The notes under the pieces are model-generated. The model saw nothing but the letters and a program-made list of their open reading frames with translations. It had not been told where the DNA came from and made no database searches. Both the position numbers and the translations under genes were made by a program. Below are positions 9,745 through 20,200 of a DNA stretch of 30,000 bases, one piece after another. How positions within the stretch are numbered: position 1 is the stretch's first letter; each line of letters starts with the position of its first letter. This DNA is from Tubiluchus corallicola (Eukaryota > Priapulida > Priapulimorpha > Priapulimorphida > Tubiluchidae). The stretch is from positions 27,524 through 57,523 of the forward strand of contig JAQGDQ010000591.1 in assembly GCA_030141605.1 (NCBI GenBank), written 5' to 3'.

Positions 9745-10038
9745 AGCAGCTTCGGTAGAAATATGAGCAGTACCAGCAACAACATTAATAGCAACAGCAA
9801 CAGCAACAGCAGCAGCAATACCACCAGCAGCAGCAGCAGCAGCAACAACAACATCAACATCAACAACAACGACAACAGCAGTAACAGCAACAACAGCAGC
9901 AATAGCAAGAGCAAAAGCAGCAACAACAGTAACAGCAACGGCAACAGCAGCAGCTATAACAGCAGCAACAACAACAGTAATAGCAACAGCAGCAACAGCA
10001 ACAGTAACAACATTAACAGCAGCAGCAGCAGCAGCAGC

Positions 10039-10097
<59 letters not shown>

Positions 10098-10180
10098 CGG
10101 GAACAACAACTCTAGCAACAAAAACAACAACAATGGCAGGGCAACAGCTACATCAGCTAGAATAACAACAATAACAGCAA
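9745..10180 (+). repeat. Imperfect (CAG/CAA/AAC)n trinucleotide array
   Basis: About 430 bp of mixed CAGCAA and AACAGC units with scattered ACT, GGC and AAT variants, becoming pure (AAC)n at about 10038-10097. One frame reads as Ser/Asn and the opposite strand as poly-Leu. The only in-frame start for the long Ser/Asn frame is TTG, and it has no non-repeat domain, so it is treated as a microsatellite and not a polyglutamine/polyasparagine gene. Confidence 0.93.
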
Positions 10181-10681
10181 ATTATGGCGCTAATCAGCTT
10201 ACCGATTTCTGACTACATTTTAGGCGTAAGTTTTGACCACTTATATTAATAATCATACACTATGGGAATACCAGAAGGTAAAACTTCCTTTCCAGCCCTT
10301 TTCACCAAAAAAATGCAGAAGTACCACAAAAGCGTATCTAACTGGCATTCAAAATTGATTCAAGTTGCATTGCTAGCCACTTGGAACAAAGTCAAGCACT
10401 TATTTGCTTGCTTTAATTGACGACCTGTCGGTTTCAAATCTCAGTCTAATTTCTCAGCCTGGGACCAGAAAGATTCCACTGAAACTCAAAGCACTCAGTT
10501 AATTGATTTTCACAAACTGCGCAGTTTGTTGCGCATGTAAATGTTAGTCGCAAGATGTTATATTGGAGGCCCATTGGCCATTCGCATTGAGATTTTCTTT
10601 CTAAAATAATGTAAAATAATGATATCTGTATCAACGCGTGATTCAAAATGCTTGTAATGTAGTAGAACTTTAGTAGAACCT
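10181..10681. other. Non-coding spacer, nothing recognised
   Basis: No conserved frame. A minus-strand open frame at 10446-10646 has no recognisable domain. Confidence 0.45.
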
Positions 10682-10895
10682 GTGTTTTTGCACAATGCTG
10701 AACTATGGACGATAAAAGTTAAACAACAGAAGGAAATTGACGCTTTTCAAAGACGTTTCTGTAGGAAATTACTACGATTTAAATGACCTGACAAAACATC
10801 AAATGATGATCTTTATGATGTGGTCAAGAATAATCCTTGGAGTAAACAAATGAATTGGATTGGACATGCACTAATACTACTTTACCTCAAGGGTC
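10682..10895 (+). pseudogene. LINE reverse-transcriptase C-terminal region, degenerate
   Basis: The plus strand reads NAELWTIKVKQQKEIDAFQR, then RRFCRKLLRF, a stop at about 10781, then PDKTSNDDLYDVVKNNPWSK and WIGHAL. This is the region downstream of the LINE reverse transcriptase where families show an ELWT block, D-AFQRR, (N/S)-(N/D)DLY, PWS and W-GH. The internal stop and loss of residues after PWSKQ show it is dead. The 5' part of the element is absent. The DDLY codons (GATGATC) are where trinucleotide expansion begins in the array that follows. Confidence 0.85.
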
Positions 10896-11222
10896 TCCTC
10901 TTCCTATGATGATGATAATGATGATGATTATGATGATTATGATGATGATGATGATCTGTATAATGTGGTCAAGAAGAATCCTTGGAATAAACAAATTCAA
11001 GTAAGAAAATTGCATTGGACTGGACATGCACTAATACTACCTTACCTCAAGGGTCTCCTCTTCCTATGATGATGATGAAAATGATGATGATGATGATGAT
11101 GATGATTATCTGTATAATGTGGTCAAGAAGAATTATTGGAGTAAACAAATACAAGAAGAAGATTGCATTGCGCTGGGCATATACTAAGATTCATAGATTA
11201 CATCAAGAGTCTCCTCTTCCTG

Positions 11223-11265
<43 letters not shown>

Positions 11266-11369
11266 CTGTATTATGTGGTCAAGAAGAATTATTGGAGTAA
11301 ACAAATACAAGAAGAAGATTGCATTGCGCTGGGCATACATTAAGATTACCTCATGAGTCTCCTCTTCCT

Positions 11370-11440
<71 letters not shown>

Positions 11441-11555
11441 CTGTATAATGTGTTCAAGAAGAATTATTGGAGTAAACAAATACAAGATGAAGATTGCATT
11501 GGACTGGACATGCGCTAAGATTACCTCAAGAGTCTCCTCTTCCTATAGCATTACG
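10806..11555 (+). repeat. Tandem array of LINE C-terminal segment separated by (GAT)n blocks
   Basis: Five units are anchored by (C/T)TGTATAATGTGGTCAAG-like sequence at about 10809, 10953, 11107, 11264 and 11439. Each carries the LINE segment DLYNVVKKN-WSKQIQ...GHAL-LP..SPLP and then a variable (ATG/GAT)n run. Unit spacing (about 144, 154, 157, 175) grows with the length of the trinucleotide run. The units are close copies, so the amplification postdates the death of the LINE. Confidence 0.9.
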
Positions 11556-11640
11556 TAAAACTCTTGAAACGACAAAAAAGCTTAGAGGGGGCCAGCTACT
11601 GACGTATATAGGTATGAGCAAAAAGATTTAGCAACTACAG
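11500..11640 (+). pseudogene. LINE C-terminus after the array
   Basis: Following the last (GAT)n block the LINE frame continues to its natural end: HALRLPQESPLPIALRKT, then LETTKKLRGGQLLTYIG and MSKKI followed by TAG. A frameshift may extend it to KDLATT. The LRG(G/R)-x-x-TW/TY and KKDL motifs are typical at the end of this LINE group's protein. This shows the array interrupts a single LINE copy. Confidence 0.8.
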
Positions 11641-11868
11641 CTACCGGCGATCATAGAGTTTAAATTTACAAGTTTAATACAGTGTTACTGCCCTGAAAGC
11701 TCTGATAGCAATAAGACAGAATCCAAGTGATACGAAATATTTTTTACTTACGAATAGCATTTTATTGACTATTAAAAACGGCTGTGGGGACATACTTTAC
11801 GTCACACAAGTGGTCATTAGTCCACAGAATTAATTGATTTAGAGCAGTGGTTCTTAATCTGGGGTCCT

Positions 11869-11887
11869 GGTACCCCCTGGGGGTACC
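11869..11887. other. Perfect subterminal palindrome of the hAT-like element
   Basis: GGTACCCCCTGGGGGTACC is its own reverse complement apart from the central base. GC-rich palindromes just inside the terminus occur in some Zaphod-type elements and may bind transposase; the role is inferred. Confidence 0.6.
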
Positions 11888-12052
11888 AAACGCAGATTTG
11901 GTTTATCAAAAACTTTGCCATGAGGGCGACTCAAAAAAAGTACACGTCTCAAAGCAAAACAAAGAAGATAAAGTAGTTGAACCCTAGTTCTCAGTAATAA
12001 AATGTTGTCTTAATAATTGTTTTTATTTTTTTATTTGGGTGAGCAGAATCAG

Positions 12053-12621
12053 TCAATCAATCAATCAATCAATTTAATTTATTTCACTCCAGCAATGCAT
12101 ATACAATACATCAACATACAATATTATTGAAACAAAAAGAAACAGTATAGGTAAAAAAAACGTTGAAGTCAAATTAATCAAATGAAAGAGTTGCTGTATG
12201 ACACATTGAAAGCTTGGCTTGTTAGGGTGGCAGAAATGAGTGAATGAAAGAATGGTTAGGGTAAGACGAAATGATGGAGTGGAAAAATAGTAAGATTAGG
12301 GATAGGAAGAAGGAAGGGAGGGAAGGATGAGTGAAAGAAAGAATGGTTAGGGTCAGAAAAAATGATGGAATGGAAAAAATAGTAAGATTAGGGATAGGAA
12401 GAAGGAAGGGAGGAAAGGACGAGTGAATGAAAGAATGGTTAGGGTCAGAAGAAATGATGGAATGGAAAAAATAGTAAAATTAGGGATAGGAAGAAGGAAG
12501 GGAGGGAAGGATGAGTGAATGAAAGAATGGTTAGGGTCAGAAGAAATGATGGAATGGAAAAAATAGTAAGATTAGGGATAAGAAGAAGGAAGGGAGGGAA
12601 GGATGAGTGAATGAAAGAATG
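12053..12621 (-). mobile_element. Nested short retroelement with (TTGA)n tail and 92-bp repeats, copy 1
   Basis: Read on the minus strand the element ends ...GGAGTGAAATAAATT followed by (GATT)n/(TTGA)n at 12053-12072, like a LINE or SINE 3' end with AATAAA and a microsatellite tail. Its body contains a minisatellite of about 92 bp anchored by GAATGGTTAGGGT at 12250, 12341, 12433 and 12525, with a partial unit at 12617. The second copy at 28131-28570 interrupts a LINE gene, which defines the tail boundary independently. It has no coding capacity. Confidence 0.8.
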
Positions 12622-12768
12622 CAAAGCTGTGTTTAAAACCTACTTTGTTTCTATACACATATTTTTTGTGAATTCTACAAGGGGTGCCAGACGACTCTAC
12701 TGCTGCTGCTGCTGCTACTCTGTTCGCCTTCAGGCGGTACCAGGAGTGAAAACTATTAAGAACCACTG

Positions 12769-13177
12769 AGTAATAAAGAACAAAGAACTACGATATGATA
12801 CCTTATCTTTTCTTACCTTAAACTTACCAAAGTAAAGTTTAGTAATTCACATAACGTTTAGGCGTCACCTCTGCACGCGATACGTGTTGTTTGACAAGAA
12901 AAATCACGACGCCTCTCGCAATTTTTCTCCCCTTTTTCTCCCGTCGCGCAGGTATGCGACTGATCGATAATGATCGCCTTGTCTGTTGTGCCTATTTCAT
13001 TTTTTCTTGCAAAGAATTTCAATTTTTGACAAATTTTGCCATAGAAACTGACGCCATGCTGAAGGAATGTGAAAGATAGATGGACGTAATCGGATCCGAC
13101 CAATCCGAAAGAAATTATTAATGTGTTGTTTACGAGTGGAATAGTGTAAACAATGCCAGTTTCTTTGTAAGTAAGCT
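12769..13177. other. Non-coding spacer
   Basis: A minus-strand open frame (12858-13250) runs across this segment into family C at 13182. The part that lies inside family C is shared with the copy at 21223, so the frame is a by-product of the repeat and not a gene. Confidence 0.5.
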
Positions 13178-13181
13178 TTAA

Positions 13182-13572
13182 AGGAAGACAGGATGATTTT
13201 TCATATACTACCCCATTTTCAAATCCGATAAAAAGTATACATTTTAACACAGTTAATACTGTAAAAGCGTTTCTGGTAATTTAATAATAGATTAAAAACT
13301 TAATTAACGACGGGTAAGCTCAACTACTGATGACATCACAAACTAACATAATTTTCAATAGCAAAAACATTCCACGAGCGTGTTGCACGCGTTTGCGAAA
13401 GGGAAAATTGATGTACAGTGCTACTGTAAGAGGTTCAATGTGTTGTACTAAAACTAGACAAGTTTTAAGATAAAACTTCAAATTTCAAATTTACCGCTGT
13501 GCTCATGCATGTGCTGTTGAATGTGTGTAGTTCGTCACAAACTAACACACCTGTTTTTGTGCAACGCGCTAT
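13182..13572 (+). mobile_element. TTAA transposon family C, partial copy
   Basis: Starts AGGAAGACAGGATGATTTTT directly after TTAA (13178-13181). It aligns along its length with the minus strand of 21223-21784: CGATAAAAAGTATACATTTT, AACACAGTTAATACTG, CGAGCGTG-TGCACG, TTTCAAATTTACC and GTTCGTCACAAACTAACAC. It breaks off after CTGTTTTTGTGCAACGCG, so the other terminus is missing. Confidence 0.85.
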
Positions 13573-14084
13573 GTTAACTATGTATTTTTTCCGTACTTTA
13601 CAACCGATCACCCCAAACTTTAACTTAGAATTTTAATTGTTTATATGCGTTTTTGCAGACAGCAAACGAAGAGCTTATGGGTCTCCAGCGATACAATGTA
13701 TGTTAACTATGTAAACTGTCGTCTTACCCAGCAGTTCACTGAGGTGTTGATTAATACCGTCCTTGACATAGAAGCTTCTTACTGTTCATTGAACGTGGCG
13801 CCGTAAATCCTCTTTAAGTTGCTAAAAACTTTTCAACGCCGAAAAAGAACAGCGTTAATTGAGTTGTCCTAATTGGCAATCATATGTACGCTCTGATAAA
13901 TTAACTGTGTGCACACATACACATCCATGCATACTCCCTCTTATCTTTACTATCTTCGCATGGAAATAACATTTTTCATGCGTAATTAAATTTTGTTATT
14001 TATTAAATCTCATTTATTTCAAAAATAAAATAAATACAAATCCCTCCGTTTGCAGGGTAAGATGTACAATACAAATAATAAATA
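13573..14084. other. Non-coding spacer with a possible minus-strand LINE tail
   Basis: No gene. At about 13990-14062 the minus strand reads CCCTGCAAACGGAGGG (a short hairpin) and then A/T-rich sequence with AATAAA, resembling a LINE 3' end. Weak evidence. Confidence 0.35.
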
Positions 14085-14468
14085 CACTACATACTACAAA
14101 TTGAAGGTCACTGCAAATACACGCACATACATACATACATACATACATGCATACATACGTACATGCATACATACATACATACATACATGCATACATACGT
14201 ACATGCATACATACATACATACATACATACATACATACATACATACATACATACATACATACATACATACATACATACATACATACATACATGCATGCAT
14301 GCATACATACATGCATGCATACATACATACATACATACATACATACATACATACATACATACATACATACATACATACATACATACATACATACATACAT
14401 GCATATATATATATGTGTGTGTGTGTGTGTGTATATCTGCAGTGACCTTCAATAAGTAGTATGTAGTG
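14085..14468. mobile_element. Foldback element loaded with an (ACAT)n microsatellite
   Basis: The left arm (14085-14114: CACTACATACTAC...TTGAAGGTCACTGCA) and right arm (14438-14468) are near-perfect inverted copies of about 30 bp. Almost everything between them is tetranucleotide repeat, so the unit is an inverted repeat with a microsatellite core. There is no coding capacity and no target duplication was resolved. Confidence 0.8.
14121..14432 (+). repeat. (ACAT)n microsatellite with (AT)n and (GT)n end
   Basis: About 280 bp of ACAT with scattered GCAT and CGTA variants, then short (AT)n at about 14403-14413 and (GT)n to about 14432. It ends right at the right arm of the surrounding foldback. 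Confidence 0.97.
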
Positions 14469-14487
14469 TGTGAGACCTTAAAGCACA

Positions 14488-14850
14488 AAAAACACTCTTC
14501 CTATATAAAGATTAAAAACATTCATCTTGAAATTCAACATCAATTTACATGCTAACTTATTGCGCACAGAGATTGCGTTAGTTGCAACACTATAAACATG
14601 TAAATTTTAACCCGCGGTGGCCGTAAGGCGTAGCCATTTTAACGGTAAGTCTTTTGAAACAAATTTAGATAACAATGCGTGAAGTTTGAGAAATTCTCAG
14701 AGCATTCGTAGTCCATCCTTCATTAACTAAGCAAAAGTTTAAATTACTTTGTATTGTTAATAATGTGTTTTTGATGAGCCAGTGGTGCACACTGGGAAGG
14801 TGATTCAGTGCTACTTTACCAGGAAACACGAATATTTCAAATTATAAAGA
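14488..14850 (+). repeat. Dispersed repeat family A, copy 2
   Basis: First of two direct tandem copies (period about 363 bp), from AACACTCTTCCTA to AAATTATAAAGAA. It shares GCCATTTTAA, ATTCGTAG, AAGCAAAAGTTTAAAT and GTGCA(C/T)ACTGGGAAGGTGA with copy 3, and more distant matches with 643-1066. Confidence 0.85.
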
Positions 14851-15300
14851 ACAAACAACACTCTTCCTAGATAAAGATTTAAAACATTCGTCTTGTGATT
14901 TTTTTTTACAACTTACATGCTGTCTTATTGTATACGGAGCTTGCGTTAGTAGCAACACCACATGCAACTTGTAAATTTAAACTCCCGCCAAGATCGTTAG
15001 ATGCAGCCATTTTGACGAAAAGTCGTTTGAAACTTGTTTACACGACATTGGGTAACGTTTGAAAAAACAGAGCATTCCTAGCGCAAATTTACTAATTAAG
15101 CAAAAGTTTAAATAACTTTTTGCATGTTTTGTCAAGGGAATGAATAATGTGTTTTTGGTGAGTCAGTGGTGCATACTGGGAAGGTGAGTCAGTGACGTTT
15201 TACTAGAATTGATGTTGCGAATATTTTAAATTATAAAGAATTTTCTTTTCTAGTTACATAATTCATTTAAACAGGTAAGCGTGATACTAAGTCATGTAAC
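14851..15300 (+). repeat. Dispersed repeat family A, copy 3
   Basis: Second tandem copy, extending past the unit end through TTTTCTTTTCTAGTTACATA, which copy 1 also has and copy 2 lacks. This suggests copy 2 is truncated at its 3' end or that the pair arose by unequal exchange. Confidence 0.85.
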
Positions 15301-15989
15301 TTTACATGGAACGCTCATGGGGGTATACTTTAAAATTTCTTGCCCTTTAACAAAACCCTGGTTTGTTTATAAAGCCACAATAAGATTAAGTTTTTTCAAT
15401 TCAAACTTACCTGTCTTACCCGTGTTTCGCGTGATACTGCAAGGCCCACGTAGCTCTAAAGAAACCTCCAATGAGCGGCAAGATCAAAGGAATACGCAGT
15501 GTTTGTTCTAGAGTACTGTTTATAGGCATTTTAATGCTTCGCCATTGGCCGACGAGCGGGTAGAACAGAGATGAGAGTTTTTCTTTGAACTTTGCCGTTA
15601 AATTTGACAGGTGGTTTCAAGACGATTACACGTGCGAAAATTAAACCCAATAAAAATGAGATTAATGCTCAAAGAAATGCAGGCAATTTCACTCGACGAT
15701 TAGCGTTGAATTGGGTTGATAAGCATAAAGAAGTGCCAAGGCGAGGCGAAGTGCATCTCTCACTTATCAATAATCTTCTCTTCTTCCGGGAGGAGGCAGT
15801 CCTTTGTCGTACCTTGAGCAAGACGTGGCAAACAAGACCGACAGCAGTACATGACATTTGTACTTCACAGGAAACTTGCTGCATTAATAACCTTCATTTT
15901 AGCGCGCACTTCAATTCTTCTTGTTTAATATCACTGTAAGAAATGTTATACGCACAAATTAGAAAAGCTAATTACAGAATCCGTAAATG
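15301..15989. other. Non-coding spacer with an unrecognised open frame
   Basis: A plus-strand frame is open from about 15592 to 15939 (115 codons) but begins at TTG with no ATG near its start. The product shows no domain, signal peptide or membrane segment I recognise. I do not call it a gene; it could be a decayed exon or element fragment. Confidence 0.4.
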
Positions 15990-15991
15990 TA

Positions 15992-16726
15992 TAGGTTTTA
16001 CACGTCAAATGTAGACACAGAAAAGTTCAAATGTGACTCAGGTAAGTCAAATGTAGACATACAATTTCGAATGTGTTTTGGTAATTCAAATGTGACTCAG
16101 GTAAGTCAAATGTAGACATACAATTTCGAATGTGTTTTGGTAATTCAAATGTGACTCAGGTAAGTCAAATGTAGACATACAATTTCGAATGTGTTTTGGT
16201 AATTCAAATGTGACTCAGGTAAGTCAAATGTAGACATACAATTTCGAATGTGTTTTGGTAATTCAAATGTGATTTAGGTAAGTCAAATGTAGACATAGGA
16301 ATTTCGAATGTGTTTTGGTAACTCAACTGTGACGTAGGTAAGTCAAATGTAGATGCATTACTTTGAATAAATCGGTAACTAAGTTATTTAAGCGCAAATT
16401 AGAAAAAGATAAACCAAAGATAGTGCATCTATTAGTAAGCCTATAACGTTGTTATTTTAACTTAGGAGCAATTATTAAATTGAAATTAAAGAAGATTAAA
16501 TTTAACATCCTTAAACTTTACCACCTATCCACATTTGAGATACCAATGTCACATTTGACTTGACATGTGTCTACATTTGACTTACCAAAAACGCTTAAGA
16601 TTTCTTGAAAACCATTGTTAACACATTTGAACTACCTAAGTCTACATTTGAGTTACCAAGACACATTTGAATTACCTAAATCTACATTTGAGTTAACGTA
16701 GGTCTACATTTGACATGTAAAACCTA
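15992..16726. mobile_element. TA-flanked MITE with higher-order repeat interior
   Basis: Termini TAGGTTTTACA(C/T)GTCAAATGTAGAC are inverted at both ends with one mismatch in about 25 bp, flanked by TA at 15990-15991 and 16727-16728. The left interior is a 59-bp array. The right interior (about 16540-16715) carries the same ACATTTGA-(A/G/C)TTACC words in opposite orientation, so the whole element can fold on itself. No coding sequence is present. Confidence 0.85.
16004..16352 (+). repeat. 59-bp higher-order tandem repeat
   Basis: GTCAAATGTAGACATA recurs at 16046, 16105, 16164, 16223, 16282 and 16342 (period 59, last 60). Each unit is three related sub-units of about 20 bp: TCAAATGTGACTCAGGTAAG, TCAAATGTAGACATACAATT and TCGAATGTGTTTTGGTAAT. 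The middle units are nearly identical, indicating recent homogenisation. Confidence 0.95.
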
Positions 16727-17038
16727 TAATATTGTAGAACTCACTCTGTATGGTGTCTATGTAAAATTGTATAATGTAAAAAGAGGCTAATAAAGACTTA
16801 TCGTCATCATCTAAGTAATTCTCTGAAGTTTTCATTTTCAAACATCAACAAAGGGTTCGTCAAACATAAATTTGCTAATGCAAACTTTCTCCATCTGCTT
16901 CTTTAGTTACCTGTAATGTTAAATGCTATGTCATCTCTCACAGCCCTGCATCTGTCAATTGGCAGATATGGCAGAAGCTTAGAATCCCTTTGCCTCAGCT
17001 TTTTACTAGTTGTAACTCTTTCCTATATACAGTTGCTC
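16727..17038. other. Spacer with possible LINE 3' tail
   Basis: Right after the MITE, the stretch to about 16812 ends with an AATAAAGACTTATCGTCATC-like sequence, that is, a polyadenylation-like signal and a short (ATC)n tail, as in LINE 3' ends. No coding remnant is attached. The rest shows nothing recognised. Confidence 0.35.
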
Positions 17039-17276
<238 letters not shown>

Positions 17277-17650
17277 TCAAAAACCAACAACACAGAATTA
17301 TGACAGACGTGGAATAGGTCGAATTTAACACTTTACCATTTTACTGGGTTAATTAACGCGATTTTGTTTACCAATAAGCTTGCAAGTAAACAAATCAGCA
17401 GATAAACAGTCTAGCCGACAAGCAGTAAATAAACACAAGAACGAGCACGACGTCATAACAAATAAGCAAAAACAAACAGGCAAAATGCCAAGTAAACAAA
17501 CAAATAAACAAACATGAAAGATTAGGAACAACAGAAAAACTTACTTTTGCACGTAGGTACCAATGTTGTTGAAAAATCTAACATTAATTAGACTGTAGGT
17601 GAAAACTGAAAGAAGATTTCTTAGACTTGGTAGTTTACCGAAAGATTCTT
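17277..17650. other. Non-coding spacer
   Basis: A-rich sequence with AAACAAA-type words at about 17390-17515. No gene or element end recognised. Confidence 0.45.
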
Positions 17651-17654
17651 TTAA

Positions 17655-18174
17655 AGGAAAGGCCAATCCTTCTAGGAGGTTAGGCTTATTTCAATGTTCC
17701 CCAAAAATGTTAGAAGGATTTAGTAATAAAAATGTGCTAAGCGCTTCGTGTAATTAGTAAAATCACTTTAAAGTCGCGATCACTTCCTGCTTGGCTGCGT
17801 CCATTTTAAATGCCAATTCTTCCGCCAGTGACGTCATTCAGCTACCGAAGAAAAGCGGCGCACTGTCAATTTCTGTCAAAAGTGTAATGTTTATACAAAA
17901 AATTGGATAGCTAATTTTTCCGTCTTCATGCACGAACATTAGGTAAGCTGCAGAAGTTTGAATTAGTTTAAGCAGTACGTTACTTACGGAAAGCCACGAT
18001 GCACAAAGTCCACCAGTTACGTCACAATTTTTCAAGTGAATCAGGACTAGCAAAAATTTTTATACAGCATATAGCATAAATTAACTTTACCCTTTACAGA
18101 CAATTTTTTGCAATTCTAAGTTTAAGTGATAACAGTAAAATAAACCAAACGTACCAAGCGACGTATCATTTCCT
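17655..18174 (+). mobile_element. TTAA transposon family B, most complete copy
   Basis: AGGAAAGGCCAATCC follows TTAA (17651-17654), and the other end ...GACGTATCATTTCCT precedes TTAA (18175-18178). The inverted termini are only AGGAAA long. The element has no coding capacity. Related copies lie at 26320-26668 (plus) and 7073-7460 (rearranged). Superfamily unassigned; the TTAA target is piggyBac-like. Confidence 0.75.
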
Positions 18175-18474
18175 TTAAATTAGCTTCACATAACAATGAG
18201 AGTTCAAGGCTTAAGGCTAATTCTTAACCACCTGACACCTGCGGTTGTGACGGACTAAAGAGTTAAGGATCATAATAGCATTAAAGGTTCTAGTAACTGT
18301 GACAAATAAAAGTAGTTCGGATATCACACCTGCTTTAGTGATATTCACCTTCTCTAGTAATCCAAGTCGCTTAGGATAGAATTACAGCAGACAGAAGTTA
18401 CTTATAGGACTGTCACCTGTTAATACAAAGAGCAATGGTTTTGGCTAAAACGACATTATTATGCTATGTGATGT

Positions 18475-18478
<4 letters not shown>
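18175..18478. other. Non-coding spacer, nothing recognised
   Basis: No repeat or conserved frame seen. Confidence 0.45.
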
Positions 18479-18506
<28 letters not shown>

Positions 18507-18508
18507 TC
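18479..18508 (+). repeat. Short (AT)n microsatellite
   Basis: About 15 AT dinucleotides at the 5' edge of a LINE-tail-like segment. Confidence 0.9.
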
Positions 18509-18509
18509 A

Positions 18510-18917
18510 ACAGTCTGTTGTTGATGAAATTTTACAACTCTCGTCGTGTTTTTATACGCTGTTTTGTTTTTATTTATGATTATGTGAATTTACATTAGAA
18601 TTAGTAATTATGTTTATTATAATTGTACTCGCTGTTTTTCATTGTGTATAATGTGTGTAAATTTTTGTTATATATGTGTTCGTTACCTTTTATTATATAT
18701 GTATGTAGTGTTGGATTATAATTTGTAATTATGTCTATTGTATATGATCGTTGTCGTTCAATGTGTCACATGCGTTGGATTCTAATTTATATATACATGT
18801 GAATAGGTTTAATACGCTGTAAATGCTTTTAGAAATTTTAAACATATCCCTGCAAATATAGGGAATGTATTCTGTACATAGTTTTTAAAAATAAAGAATT
18901 ATCATAATAATAATAAT
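18510..18917 (+). mobile_element. Possible LINE 3' UTR with (AAT)n tail
   Basis: The segment is T-rich, contains a small hairpin (CCCTGCAAATATAGGG at about 18848) and ends AATAAAGAATTATCATAAT then (AAT)n. This matches the hairpin, AATAAA and microsatellite-tail layout of LINE ends elsewhere in the window. Two loosely similar blocks about 120 bp apart (near 18600 and 18725, each with GTAATTATGT(T/C)TATT) suggest an internal duplication. No coding remnant is attached. Confidence 0.4.
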
Positions 18918-18955
18918 CCTATTAATTTTCATACGCAGCTATTACGCAGGAGGAT

Positions 18956-19272
18956 AACGCGCAACGCAGGTCAGATAAACGCATGCATTGAGAACAATAT
19001 GAATCGATTTTATCTATTCCGCGTCCCCATAACGCGTAACGCAGGTCAGATAAACGCATGCATTGAAAACAATATGAATCGACTTTATCTATTCCGCGTC
19101 CGCATAACGCGTAACGCAGGTCAGATAAACGCATGCACTGAAAACAATATGAATCGATTTTATCTATTCCGCGTCCCCATAACGCGTAACGCAGGTCAGA
19201 CAAACGCATGCATTGAAAACAATATGAATCGATTTTATCTATTCCGCGTCCCCATAACGCGTAACGCATTGC
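18956..19272. repeat. 75-bp CpG-rich tandem repeat, about 4.2 copies
   Basis: GCAGGTCAGA(T/C)AAACGCATGC recurs at 18966, 19041, 19116 and 19191, an exact 75-bp period with few substitutions. The unit has several CpG sites (CCGCGTCCCCATAACGCGTAACGC) in otherwise AT-rich DNA. Because 75 is a multiple of three, both strands are open as 25-residue repeats (FYLFRVPITRNAGQINAC-type on plus, YALWGRGIDKIDSYCFQC-type on minus). Neither is recognisable and neither strand is preferred. Confidence 0.93.

Positions 19273-20200
<928 letters not shown>

Larger units (their letters stand above)
11845..12768. mobile_element. hAT-like (Tip100/Zaphod-type) non-autonomous transposon
   Basis: The left end CAGTGGTTCTTAAT (11845) and right end, in reverse CAGTGGTTCTTAAT (12768), are identical over 14 bp. 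The next bases differ, but both subterminal regions contain GGTACC. CAGTGGTTCTYAA is a well-known hAT terminus. An 8-bp target duplication is not clear (ATTTAGAG against AGTAATAA), so it has decayed or the end is slightly off. The interior has no transposase. About 570 bp of it is a nested retroelement (12053-12621). Confidence 0.75.

Noticed and set aside
9705-10212. Apparent Ser/Asn-rich or poly-Leu protein
   Set aside because: The Ser/Asn frame starts at TTG and consists only of the trinucleotide array; the opposite strand is its complement.
12858-13250. 130-codon minus-strand open frame
   Set aside because: Its first part is family C transposon sequence shared with 21485-21808; the rest shows no domain.
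14014-14488. Several Tyr-Val-Cys-Met and Thr-Tyr-Ile-His frames
   Set aside because: All frames of (ACAT)n stay open; none extends into conserved sequence.
15592-15939. 115-codon plus-strand open frame
   Set aside because: Begins at TTG with no ATG near the start, no recognisable domain and no repeat of the frame elsewhere.
16004-16352. CRISPR-like array
   Set aside because: Units are contiguous tandem repeats without unique spacers, within a eukaryotic MITE.
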